A DNA stretch of 64,000 nt from Methylobacterium thuringiense (GTDB lineage Bacteria; Pseudomonadota; Alphaproteobacteria; Rhizobiales; Beijerinckiaceae): contig NZ_BPRA01000006.1 in the NCBI RefSeq assembly GCF_022179645.1, forward strand, positions 186,001 to 250,000, written 5' to 3'. The notes under the pieces were generated by a model, which saw only the letters and a list, made by a program, of their open reading frames with translations, was not told where the DNA came from and did not search any database. The position numbers and the translations under genes are program-made. Below are positions 44,239-51,712 of the stretch, in pieces (position 1 is the stretch's first letter; every line of letters starts with the position of its first letter).

Positions 44239-44691
44239 TCAGTTCTGTTCCGGTTCGGTGACGAGCGCCACCTTCTTGAAGCCGCCGCCGGTGACGATCG
44301 CCATCACCTGCGCGATGCGGCCGTACTCGACGCGCTTGTCGCCGCGCACGAAGACGCGCTCCTCGGTGCCGGTGCCGGCCTTCGACGTCTCCATGAGCTG
44401 GGGCACGATGTCGTCGTCCTTCAGCTCGGTCTCACCGAGGAAAATCTGGCCCGACTGGCGCACCGAGAGCGTGATCGGCTTGACGTCGGAGTTGAGCGGG
44501 CTCGCCTTCGATTGCGGCAGGTCGAGCGGCACGCCCACGGTCATCATCGGTGCGGCGACCATGAACACGATCAGCAGCACTAGGACGACGTCGATGAACG
44601 GCGTCATGTTGATCTCGTTGATCGGGCCGGGACCGCGCTTGCCCCGCCGGCGGCGCTTGCCGCCACCACCCGCACCGTGGCTCATGCCCAT
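44239..44691 (-). CDS. tolR: Tol-Pal system protein TolR (ExbD family)
   Basis: The 150-residue protein has a basic Gly/Arg-rich cytoplasmic start, one membrane helix with the proton-carrying Asp (INMTPFIDVVLVLLIVFMV, Asp near residue 34) and a periplasmic domain (GETELKDDDIV, VFVRGDKRVEYGRI). With TolQ it forms the proton-driven motor. AGGA lies eight bases before the ATG at 44691. Confidence 0.95.
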   Translation of the reverse strand: MGMSHGAGGGGKRRRRGKRGPGPINEINMTPFIDVVLVLLIVFMVAAPMMTVGVPLDLPQSKASPLNSDVKPITLSVRQSGQIFLGETELKDDDIVPQLMETSKAGTGTEERVFVRGDKRVEYGRIAQVMAIVTGGGFKKVALVTEPEQN

Positions 44692-44715
44692 CAGGCTGTT
44701 CCTACGTTTCTGGGA

Positions 44716-45432
<717 letters not shown>

Positions 45433-45845
45433 CGGTCGTGATCCCAAGAGTCCCCAAGGCGCGACGACGGGTGCGGCGTCCCTGCCGGGCCCCGCGCTCT
45501 CGCCGGATCCTTGAGCGATATCAAAGGAGATCGCTCGGGAATCTGTCGAAAGTAAGGGTCGAGCTTGTCCGGCCGCCGCATGGTCGTCGCGACCTTTTCG
45601 CGATCCAGTTTAGGCGCGCGTCAAGGTTAAGGAATGGTTGTCGATCCGGGCTATCTTACGGCCGCACGGTGTTCGTACGGCCGATCCGGTGAGCCGTGCG
45701 ACCTTCGGCGCGGACCCGGTGGGGGCGGCCTGAAGCCCCACGGCCACGGTTTTAACCGCGTCGTCAACTTCCGGCCGCGCCCGGCTCGATTGCGCGTGCA
45801 CTTCCGTCCGAAACGATGTTCAGTCGTCGGCAACAGGAGTGCATG
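45433..45845. other. Divergent promoter region of tolQ and the methyltransferase
   Basis: About 410 bases without a recognisable gene. It must contain the tolQ promoter, since ybgC no longer reads directly into the cluster. No clear boxes, operators or hairpins could be assigned. Confidence 0.45.
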
Positions 45846-46583
45846 ATGTCGTCCGACGCAATCTGGCAACGCTACGGCGAGAGCGACCCGTATTACGGCG
45901 TCCTCACCCTCGACGCCTACCGGAAGGACAACATCGCCGCGAACAAGGGCGCCTTCTTCGCCTCGGGCGAGCGCTCGGTGGAGCGGGTCCTGGCGCAGGT
46001 CGAGGCCGCCGTCGGCCCGGTACGGCGCGACCATGCGGTGGATTTCGGCGCCGGCGTCGGACGCCTCAGCCTGCCTCTCGGCCGCCGCTTCGCGGACGTG
46101 ACATCGATCGACGTCTCGCCCGGCATGCTGCGGGAACTCCGGAGCAATGCGACGGCTCAGGGCGTGCCCAACCTCACGCTCTGCAACCGCGTCGACGAGG
46201 TTTCGAAGCCGATCGATTTCGCGATGAGCCTGATCGTGCTCCAGCATATCGATCCGCAGCGCGGCCGCGACGTGATCCTCGGCATCGCGGACCGGCTCGC
46301 GCCGGGCGGCGTGCTCGCCCTCGACGTTCCGATCATGAGCCGCCGCTCGCGCGGCTGGCATCTCGTCCGCAGGTTGCGCGACCGGGTGCCCTTCGCGCAG
46401 ACCGCCTGGAATCTGCTTCGCGGGCGCCCGCTGCACGACGGCGGCATGCAGATGAACCTCTATCCCGTGGCGGAGATCACCGAAGCGCTGTTCGCTCGCG
46501 GCATGGCGTCGGTGACGCTGCTGCCCACCGAGCCCGACCCGTATTTCGCCGGAGCGCTGATCGTCTGCCGGAAAGCCGGTTAG
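45846..46583 (+). CDS. Class I SAM-dependent methyltransferase
   Basis: The 245-residue product has motif I VDFGAGVGRLSLPLG (about residues 65-79), an acidic end of strand 2 (SIDVSPGM), and motif IV-like SLIVLQHIDP. The C-terminal part (HDGGMQMNLYPVAEITEALF) resembles small-molecule methyltransferases of glycan or lipid loci. The substrate is unknown. AGGAG stands before two adjacent ATGs (45843, 45846); the second has better spacing. It is on the opposite strand between ybgC and tolQ, and its stop overlaps that of ybgC. Confidence 0.83.
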   Translation: MSSDAIWQRYGESDPYYGVLTLDAYRKDNIAANKGAFFASGERSVERVLAQVEAAVGPVRRDHAVDFGAGVGRLSLPLGRRFADVTSIDVSPGMLRELRSNATAQGVPNLTLCNRVDEVSKPIDFAMSLIVLQHIDPQRGRDVILGIADRLAPGGVLALDVPIMSRRSRGWHLVRRLRDRVPFAQTAWNLLRGRPLHDGGMQMNLYPVAEITEALFARGMASVTLLPTEPDPYFAGALIVCRKAG

Positions 46584-47026
46584 CCGACGACGGGGATCGA
46601 GGGGGTGAGCGAGCGCCTGAGCGAATCGGGCAGCCGGATCGCGCGGCCGTCGCGCACGCAGGCGACGACCACGTCGGCACGGGTCAGCGTCTCGCCGTTG
46701 CGACGGACCTCCTGCGACAGGTGCATCGAGGCGCCGCGCAATTCGCTCGACCAGGTCAGCACGTCGAGCAGGTCGTCCATCCTCGCGGGCCTCAGGAAGT
46801 CGAGGGTCATCTTCCGCACCACGAAGACGAGCCCGCGCGCGTCCCGGTGCAGGTCCGACTGATCTCCGGCGAGCGAACGCAGCAACTCCGTCCGCCCGCG
46901 CTCCATGAAGCGCAGGTAGCTCGCATGGTAGACGAAGCCGGAAAAGTCGGTGTCCTCGTAATAGACCCGCAGCGTCAGCCGGTGGACGCCGTCGCCGAGG
47001 GCTCCGCCGATAGGGGGTGTCGTCAC
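46580..47026 (-). CDS. ybgC: Acyl-CoA thioesterase YbgC (hotdog fold)
   Basis: The 148-residue protein has VYYEDTDFSGFVYHASYLRF (about residues 20-39), the YbgC signature with catalytic Asp, and MERGRTELLR. YbgC thioesterases act on acyl-CoA or acyl-ACP and are usually the first gene of the tol-pal operon; here a methyltransferase gene on the other strand separates it from tolQ. The GTG at 47026 follows GGAGG at good spacing; a longer frame upstream is not family-like. Confidence 0.92.
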   Translation of the reverse strand: MTTPPIGGALGDGVHRLTLRVYYEDTDFSGFVYHASYLRFMERGRTELLRSLAGDQSDLHRDARGLVFVVRKMTLDFLRPARMDDLLDVLTWSSELRGASMHLSQEVRRNGETLTRADVVVACVRDGRAIRLPDSLRRSLTPSIPVVG

Positions 47027-47216
47027 ACGGCCTCCGCGTTTGCGACCATTCGTGGCTGCGCGGCACCATCCCGGACGATCCGCTGCGCAGCCGAGGGCCG
47101 GGCTAACATCCGGCGGCGGCAGGCGCAAAACGCTCGGATACCTATCGTGGGAAACGGCAAGGCCGTACAAACCCGCGGCTGCGCCAGATACTCCGGCTTG
47201 CTCCGTCCGCGGAGCC

Positions 47217-47759
47217 TCAGGCTGCGACCGCAGCCGGCACCATTCCGATTTCGTCGTCGAGCGCCCTGCGACAGAGCGCCGTGGCGTCGCGGATCATGAA
47301 GTTCACCAGCGTCGGCGAGACGCCGTTCTCGGCGGCGATGGTCTTCTGCGGCACGTCGTCGAGGCGATGGGCGAGGATCGCCCGGCGGGTGCGGGCGGGT
47401 GCCAGGTCGAGCGCCGCGAAGACGGCCTTGAGGGCCTGGCAGGCCTCCATCCGCTCCTGCGGGCAGGCACACGGGCTGGCGGTGCCTTCGGCATGGGCGA
47501 TCGGCGCGAGCAGCCGGCATTCGAAGCCGACCTGCCGTACGGCGTCGATGGCGAGGTTGCGGATCATGCGGCGCACGTAGCCCTTGGGGCTGTGCAACTC
47601 GGTCCCGGAGCCGCTCTGCCAGATCCGCAGGGCCGCCTCCTGCACGACGTCTTCCGCTCGGGCGCGACATTTGAGGACGCGTTGCGCCACCTCGACGAAC
47701 CGTTTGCGGTCCGCGAGCAGGATATCGATGAGGTCCTGCCTCGCAACGGCGTCCTGCAT
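47217..47759 (-). CDS. ECF-type RNA polymerase sigma factor
   Basis: The 180-residue product has region 2 (VLKCRARAEDVVQEAALRIWQ, then GYVRRMIRNLAIDAVRQ) and region 4 (LDDVPQKTIAAENGVSPTLVNFMIRDA). It resembles FecI-like ECF sigmas of alphaproteobacteria. A Cys-rich insert (SPCACPQERMEAC, about residues 95-107) between the regions is unusual and could sense redox or metal. No anti-sigma gene or regulated receptor is adjacent. Confidence 0.85.
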   Translation of the reverse strand: MQDAVARQDLIDILLADRKRFVEVAQRVLKCRARAEDVVQEAALRIWQSGSGTELHSPKGYVRRMIRNLAIDAVRQVGFECRLLAPIAHAEGTASPCACPQERMEACQALKAVFAALDLAPARTRRAILAHRLDDVPQKTIAAENGVSPTLVNFMIRDATALCRRALDDEIGMVPAAVAA

Positions 47760-48336
47760 GGTCTGTACTGGTTCGCCCGTCGGCGAGCGCCTCTACGATC
47801 GGAGCCCGGCATGCCCGAACAGGCATCGTCCGGGCCGACATGCCGGGAGCAAACCCGTATCCGGAAGCTTGGTTGCCGGACTTGGTCGATCGGCTCGGTC
47901 TAGCAGCGGAAAAATCCGTACTCAATACGATAATATCACGGGAAAAGAGCAGACTTCTTGCTGAAAGATCGAAGTTTTTATTTATTCTAACTTCGATGTG
48001 AGCGCTGGATAATCCTATCTGCTCGCCGTCGGCGCTGCCGGCTCGGGGCGTTGATCTTGCCGATTCGGCTTTTCGGTCCGTCATGCCCCATGCCGATCCG
48101 TGACGCCGAAGCGTCGCTCGACGTCAGTCCGATAGAGTGGACTCTCCTGGCAGTTCCGTAGCTCGGAGACCCGGTCCGCTGCGTGCTTGACTCCGGCAGT
48201 CGTGGGTCGACCCGGCAGGGCGTGGCACGCTCTCTCAGCCACGTTGCACGCAGATCGCCTTGGTCCCGCGACCGCCCTTCGCTCCGCGGAGCGATTCCGG
48301 GCCGATCGACTCTTGTCGCGATCCAGTCGCAAAATC
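47760..48336. other. Gene-poor region upstream of the sigma-factor gene
   Basis: The stretch from about 47900 to 48000 is AT-rich and must hold the sigma-factor promoter. The rest contains open frames without family resemblance. Nothing else is recognised. Confidence 0.45.
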
Positions 48337-48462
48337 TCAGAATTTATATCTGTGACCAAACACCTTTATCCCGGCAAAGGTGATGGCTGCCAAGATAATA
48401 CCCGCCGAAAAGCCCAGACAGGCCGCTTCAAGACCAGGAGATATTGCATAAAAAAATGTCAT
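48337..48462 (-). CDS. Very small membrane protein, 41 residues
   Basis: The frame encodes MTFFYAISPGLEA, one hydrophobic helix (CLGFSAGIILAAITFAGIKV) and a basic tail FGHRYKF. AAGGA lies about ten bases before the ATG. It is the second of two tiny minus-strand genes, 85 bases after the first, in AT-rich DNA. The helix-plus-basic-tail design fits an inner-membrane peptide with the C-terminus in the cytoplasm. No family is recognised. Confidence 0.5.
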   Translation of the reverse strand: MTFFYAISPGLEAACLGFSAGIILAAITFAGIKVFGHRYKF

Positions 48463-48547
48463 CGAGCTGCAATCCTTCGATGTTTGGCCGCATTAAGGGT
48501 ACGTGGTGATTTTTATTACCGATATTATAACAGAATTTGTAAATACT

Positions 48548-48724
48548 TCAATTTGGCGGCGATCGAAATTGTCGTGATATGAAGCTGCTGAGAAAAGCGA
48601 GCGCAAAAATCGCCGCGCTGGTCAGTGCCGGGATCAAAGCCGAGGTGAGCATGCCGTCGTCCTGCTTCCTCCGGCAGCGCTGCGGAGCGCACGCTGTTTC
48701 GCCGGGGGCACTGTCTTGTGACAT
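48548..48724 (-). CDS. Very small membrane protein, 58 residues
   Basis: A strong ribosome binding site (GAGGAGG) precedes the ATG at 48724. The product has a polar, Cys-containing start (MSQDSAPGETACAPQRCRRK), one hydrophobic helix (LIPALTSAAIFALAFLSSFI) and a short basic tail (SRQFRSPPN). An internal ATG at 48652 with its own AGGA could give a 34-residue form holding just the helix. Function unknown; with the 41-residue neighbour it may form a two-peptide membrane unit. Confidence 0.55.
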   Translation of the reverse strand: MSQDSAPGETACAPQRCRRKQDDGMLTSALIPALTSAAIFALAFLSSFISRQFRSPPN

Positions 48725-48751
48725 CGCGCCTCCTCGCAGGGCTGACTCGAC

Positions 48752-48769
48752 CTGTCAGGGAATTGTCAG
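48752..48769 (+). promoter_or_regulatory. Pho-box-like direct repeat
   Basis: CTGTCAGGGAATTGTCAG has two 7-base units (CTGTCAG, TTGTCAG) spaced 11 bases apart, the geometry of PhoB sites (CTGTCAT repeats). It lies 28-45 bases upstream of the 58-residue gene but points away from it on the plus strand, so its role is uncertain. Confidence 0.3.
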
Positions 48770-48847
48770 GAGGCTTTAAACTGCCCGACTGCCGATGCGC
48801 GGCATTGTGAGCCGGGTGTGCGCCTTCCGCCTGAGGCCGGCGTCTCT

Positions 48848-48887
48848 GATCGGATCGGATCGGATCGGATCGGATCGGATCGGATCG
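48848..48887. repeat. Perfect tandem repeat, eight copies of GATCG
   Basis: Eight uninterrupted copies of the 5-base unit GATCG fill 48848-48887, with one further G. No other perfect microsatellite of this length was noticed in the window. It lies about 124 bases upstream of the 58-residue gene, in non-coding sequence. Confidence 0.97.
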
Positions 48888-49117
48888 GCGCGTCGTTGCC
48901 GTCGTATGACGGTTTGCCGCCGTTCAATGGCAGCGTTTCCCGACCTCACGATCGAGTGCGCGAGGATGTCCGCATCGCCGGCGACGACCGGGCGATCCTG
49001 CGCCAGGAATTTCAGAAAACGATCGATGTTCGGAATACGGGCCCAGCGGCACTGTCGCCCGCTCGCCGTTCGAGCCCGGTGCCGCGGATAGCGCAGCGCG
49101 GACTTCATGACCGTGAA

Positions 49118-49144
49118 CCCCGCCGCCGCTTTCGGCCGGCGGGG
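49118..49144. terminator. GC-rich hairpin after the CsbD-like gene
   Basis: CCCCGCCG (49118-49125) pairs with CGGCGGGG (49137-49144). It lies 15 bases past the end of the minus-strand CsbD-like gene. T-runs are short on both sides, so its strength is unclear. Confidence 0.5.
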
Positions 49145-49158
49145 TCTTCCGTTGGCGG

Positions 49159-49575
49159 CTAGCGGCGATTGCCGCTGTTCAGGAGGAGCGCGAGGCCATA
49201 GCCGACGGCGCCGGCGATGAGGAGCGCCACCATCGGGTTCTCCTCGACGCGCGCGGTCACGGCGCGGTGGCCGTCCCGGACATAGGAGCCGCCGCGGTCG
49301 TAAGCGTCGCGGGCGTAGTCGCTGCCGCGGTCATAGGCCTCCCGTGCATAGTCGCTGCCGCGCTCGTAGGCGTCGCCGACGTAATCGCCGACATTGTCCG
49401 CCACGTCGCGGGCCTTGTCCTTGGCTTGGCCGTAGGCCTCCTGGGCCTTGCCCTCCGCCTCGCGGTAGCGGCCCTCGACTGAGTCGCGCGACGTGCCGAG
49501 GGCGTCGCCAACCGCGCCCTGGACCTTGCCGCCAAGGTCCTTGGCACCGCCGATGACCCGATCCGTGTCCACCAT
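49159..49575 (-). CDS. CsbD-like stress protein with C-terminal membrane anchor
   Basis: The 138-residue product starts MVDTDRVIGGAKDLGGKVQ, the CsbD family pattern with AVGDALG and EGKAQEAYGQAKD. It continues with three near-repeats (YERGSDYAREA, YDRGSDYARDA, YDRGGSYVRD, about residues 65-97), and ends in a helix VALLIAGAVGYGLALLL like the anchors of YqjD/ElaB-type proteins. CsbD proteins accumulate in general stress. GAGGAG sits seven bases before the ATG at 49575; earlier starts add unrelated residues. Confidence 0.82.
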   Translation of the reverse strand: MVDTDRVIGGAKDLGGKVQGAVGDALGTSRDSVEGRYREAEGKAQEAYGQAKDKARDVADNVGDYVGDAYERGSDYAREAYDRGSDYARDAYDRGGSYVRDGHRAVTARVEENPMVALLIAGAVGYGLALLLNSGNRR

Positions 49576-49640
49576 GTCCGTACTCCTCGAAACCATGCTC
49601 CATCCGCCCGGCGCCAGGTCCCGCGCGGCGGGTGGATCGA

Positions 49641-49931
49641 TCACAGAACGCCCGAACGCCGAATGTGTCCCGCGCTGCCGCGAATTTCTCGGACGGAGAG
49701 TGAACGGTAGGAGGGCGAGCGCAAAGCGGCGCGCTCAGCGTCCGCCGCCTCCATCGCAGACGCAGCCGCCCGGGCCGGCGCGCCGTCGATCCGCACCGCG
49801 ACGTCATGCGGGTAGCCGATGCGCAGGTCGTTGACGGCGATGGAGCCGAAACGGCGGATCGTGCCGATCACGCCCGTTCCGCCGATGCCGCGGTCGCTCG
49901 GATCTGCCTGCTGCGCATGCGGCAGGCGCAC
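49641..49931 (-). pseudogene. Decayed DUF5666-type gene fragment
   Basis: The frame contains DRGIGGTGVIGTIRRFG and then NDLRIGYPHDVAVRIDG, the start of the DUF5666-type proteins that usually follow DUF6502 genes. After about 49760 the similarity stops and the frame runs into unrelated sequence. There is no signal peptide and no start with a ribosome binding site. It therefore looks like the 5' remnant of a deleted gene. It lies 58 bases after the DUF6502 stop on the same strand. Confidence 0.6.
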
Positions 49932-49988
49932 CGAGGCGAGTAGGCGGCGGCGTCGCGATAGAAAAAGCGTCGCTCTCGGCGCGTCTCC

Positions 49989-50861
49989 TCAAGCGGTCGC
50001 GACGGGGGCCGGGGGAGTGATCGCAGGCGGGGTCTCCTCGCGAAACACGTAGATGCCGAAATTCCAGCGATGCGTCCCGCCGGGATCGTCGATGCAGGCC
50101 GCGTGCGCCTCGGCGTTGGCCTGTCTCAGGGCGTCCATGGCGATCTCGCAAGCCCGCGCCTCGAGTTGCTCCGCGAGCGTCTGCGAGAGGCCGTCGTAAT
50201 GCACGGCCCGCTCAAGGAAGCGCGGCGCCTCGCCCATGATGTTCTCGACGGCCGCCGCGACGTGGTCGTGCAGGTTGCGGCTGAAACAAGAGAACTGCGG
50301 CTCGCCTCCGCCGCGTGGCAGGTAGGCGCCTTCGAGCAGCACGACGCGGCCCTGGTCGTCGAGCACGGCGAGGCCACGGTCGAGCCATTCGTCGAGGACC
50401 GCACGGGGGCGCACGTCACGCGTCACGCCGGCGACCAGCGCCTCGAAGGATGGACCGGCCTCCTCGGCGAGGCGCGGAAGCGGCAGCGGCCGACCCTGGC
50501 CGTCGGTGAATTCCGGGGCGGCAATCCAGCGGGCGATGATCCGGCTGGTGCGCGAGACCACGCCCGGCACCTCGCTCACCGGCGCCCCCGCCCCGCGCAG
50601 GCGCCGGACCTCTTTGCGGTGGATTCCCGTCAGCAGGCTCACGCGGCTGTCCGTCTGCTCCTTGCACGCCAGCGCGAAATCGTACTCGGCCACGTTCACG
50701 TAGAGCTCGCGCAGCAGGTTGGTGAGGGCCGGGAAGGTGATGCCGCGCGCCACGAACAGCCGCACCAGCGGCCGAAGCAGGCGAGCCACGGGCGCATGAA
50801 GGCTCGCTGCCTGGGGGGATGCGGCGTCGGTCGGCTCGGGCCTGTCGGTCGGGTCGGACAT
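49989..50861 (-). CDS. DUF6502 family protein
   Basis: The 290-residue product contains LRPLVRLFVARGITFPALTNLLRELYVNVAE (split here by reading: LLRPLVRLFV, GITFPALTNLLRELYV), SLLTGIHRKEVRRLR, and a C-terminal NFGIYVFREE. The first 90 residues look like a helix-turn-helix unit of the DUF6502 family, whose members I know only as uncharacterised, commonly paired with DUF5666 proteins. The ATG at 50861 gives MSDPTDRPEP; another in-frame ATG at 50885 directly abuts an inverted repeat. It is divergent from the phospholipase gene. Confidence 0.8.
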   Translation of the reverse strand: MSDPTDRPEPTDAASPQAASLHAPVARLLRPLVRLFVARGITFPALTNLLRELYVNVAEYDFALACKEQTDSRVSLLTGIHRKEVRRLRGAGAPVSEVPGVVSRTSRIIARWIAAPEFTDGQGRPLPLPRLAEEAGPSFEALVAGVTRDVRPRAVLDEWLDRGLAVLDDQGRVVLLEGAYLPRGGGEPQFSCFSRNLHDHVAAAVENIMGEAPRFLERAVHYDGLSQTLAEQLEARACEIAMDALRQANAEAHAACIDDPGGTHRWNFGIYVFREETPPAITPPAPVATA

Positions 50862-50885
50862 GGCCGCGAGCTTAGTCCGCTTCAT

Positions 50886-50902
50886 GTGGGATACAATCCC
50901 AC
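50886..50902. promoter_or_regulatory. Inverted repeat A upstream of the DUF6502 gene
   Basis: GTGGGATACAATCCCAC has perfect 7-bp arms around a 3-base spacer. It abuts the upstream alternative ATG of the DUF6502 gene and shares the GTGGG/CCCAC core with a second repeat at 50956. It is a good candidate for an operator, perhaps of the DUF6502 protein itself. Confidence 0.6.
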
Positions 50903-50955
50903 GACGTGTGTTTCGGCACCTTCTCTGTTGCGATCTCGGATTAAGTGGAGAAAAT

Positions 50956-50974
50956 ACCCACATACAGTGTGGGT
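50956..50974. promoter_or_regulatory. Inverted repeat B in the DUF6502/phospholipase spacer
   Basis: ACCCACATACAGTGTGGGT has perfect 7-bp arms (ACCCACA, TGTGGGT) around a 5-base spacer. Its core arms mirror those of repeat A at 50886, with the centre of B about 71 bases from the centre of A. Confidence 0.6.
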
Positions 50975-51196
50975 GTCGCCACTCAATGGCTCCTGCGTCG
51001 GAAACGCCCGCGCGGGTCGGAACGATCGGTTCTGGCCGCGATCTCCCGACAGGACGGAGCGCCCGCCGCGGGGAACCCCGACGGGAACGCCACCGTTCTG
51101 ATCCATCGAGACCGGACACCTTGCGCCTGTCTGCCGGCGTCTACGACGATGGGAGCTTCTCGCAAGGGGTTTATGATCGATCGAGGAGAACTGAAC

Positions 51197-51637
51197 GTGG
51201 TCTTCTTCCCCCTCCGTAGCGCGGGCCGGCGTCTCGCCCTGGCGCTCGCCCTTTCGTCGGCCTTCGCCGGCACGGCGGCCCTCCCGGCCTTTGCCCAAAA
51301 TCTGCCCGGGATCGAAATCCCGAACATCGAGACGCCCGACGTCGACGGTTCGGACGGCGATCAACCCGATACCAAGGGCGATCTCGTCTTCCACGGCAAT
51401 TATTGCGGCCCCGGCAGCCGCGGCGTCGGCCGTCCGCCGGTGGATGCCCTCGACGAAGCCTGCATGCATCACGATGCCTGTTCTCCTTCGGTCGGCACGG
51501 GCTTGCCCTCTTGCGGCTGTAACGCCCGCCTCGCCCGGGAGGCCGCTCGCGTCGCCCACAGCCCCCGTGCCGATGCGGAGCAGCGCGTCGCCGCAGAGTT
51601 CGTCGCCGAAGGTGCCAAGGTCCTGGCCTGCCGCTGA
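51197..51637 (+). CDS. Secreted prokaryotic phospholipase A2-like protein
   Basis: The 146-residue product has a signal peptide (RRLALALALSSAFAGTAALPAFAQ) and a phospholipase A2 core: FHGNYCGPGSRG (calcium loop) and VDALDEACMHHDAC (active-site His-Asp, about residues 85-98), plus SCGCNARLAREA. Six cysteines can form disulfides. It would release fatty acids from phospholipids in the periplasm or outside. GAGGAG lies eight bases before the GTG at 51197, which is why that start is preferred to the ATG at 51173. It is divergent from the DUF6502 gene. Confidence 0.78.
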   Translation: MVFFPLRSAGRRLALALALSSAFAGTAALPAFAQNLPGIEIPNIETPDVDGSDGDQPDTKGDLVFHGNYCGPGSRGVGRPPVDALDEACMHHDACSPSVGTGLPSCGCNARLAREAARVAHSPRADAEQRVAAEFVAEGAKVLACR

Positions 51638-51687
51638 TTTCTCTTCGGGGGTGGCCGGCCGGCTTCGCTTGGCCGGACTGCGAGAAT

Positions 51688-51710
51688 TGAAGCCGATCGT
51701 CTCGGCTTCA
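51688..51710. terminator. Hairpin between convergent phospholipase and GDPD genes
   Basis: TGAAGCCGA (51688-51696) pairs perfectly with TCGGCTTCA (51702-51710) around a 5-base loop, between two convergent genes. T-runs are weak. Confidence 0.55.
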
Positions 51711-51712
51711 CC

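Larger units (their letters stand above)
48725..49158. other. Upstream region of the tiny membrane-protein genes
   Basis: This stretch holds a Pho-box-like direct repeat, an eight-copy pentanucleotide repeat and, at its right end, a hairpin after the CsbD-like gene. Open frames on both strands cross the tandem repeat, but their proteins are low-complexity and have no ribosome binding sites. Confidence 0.5.

Noticed and set aside
48579-48779. 66-codon plus-strand frame opposite the 58-residue gene
   Set aside because: It has no ribosome binding site and a Cys/Arg/Pro-rich product without a hydrophobic segment, whereas the minus-strand frame has a strong site and a membrane helix.
48776-49108. 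Frames on both strands crossing the GATCG repeat
   Set aside because: The proteins are low-complexity with RSDPI- or DRIGS-type repeats generated by the microsatellite, and no ribosome binding site is present.
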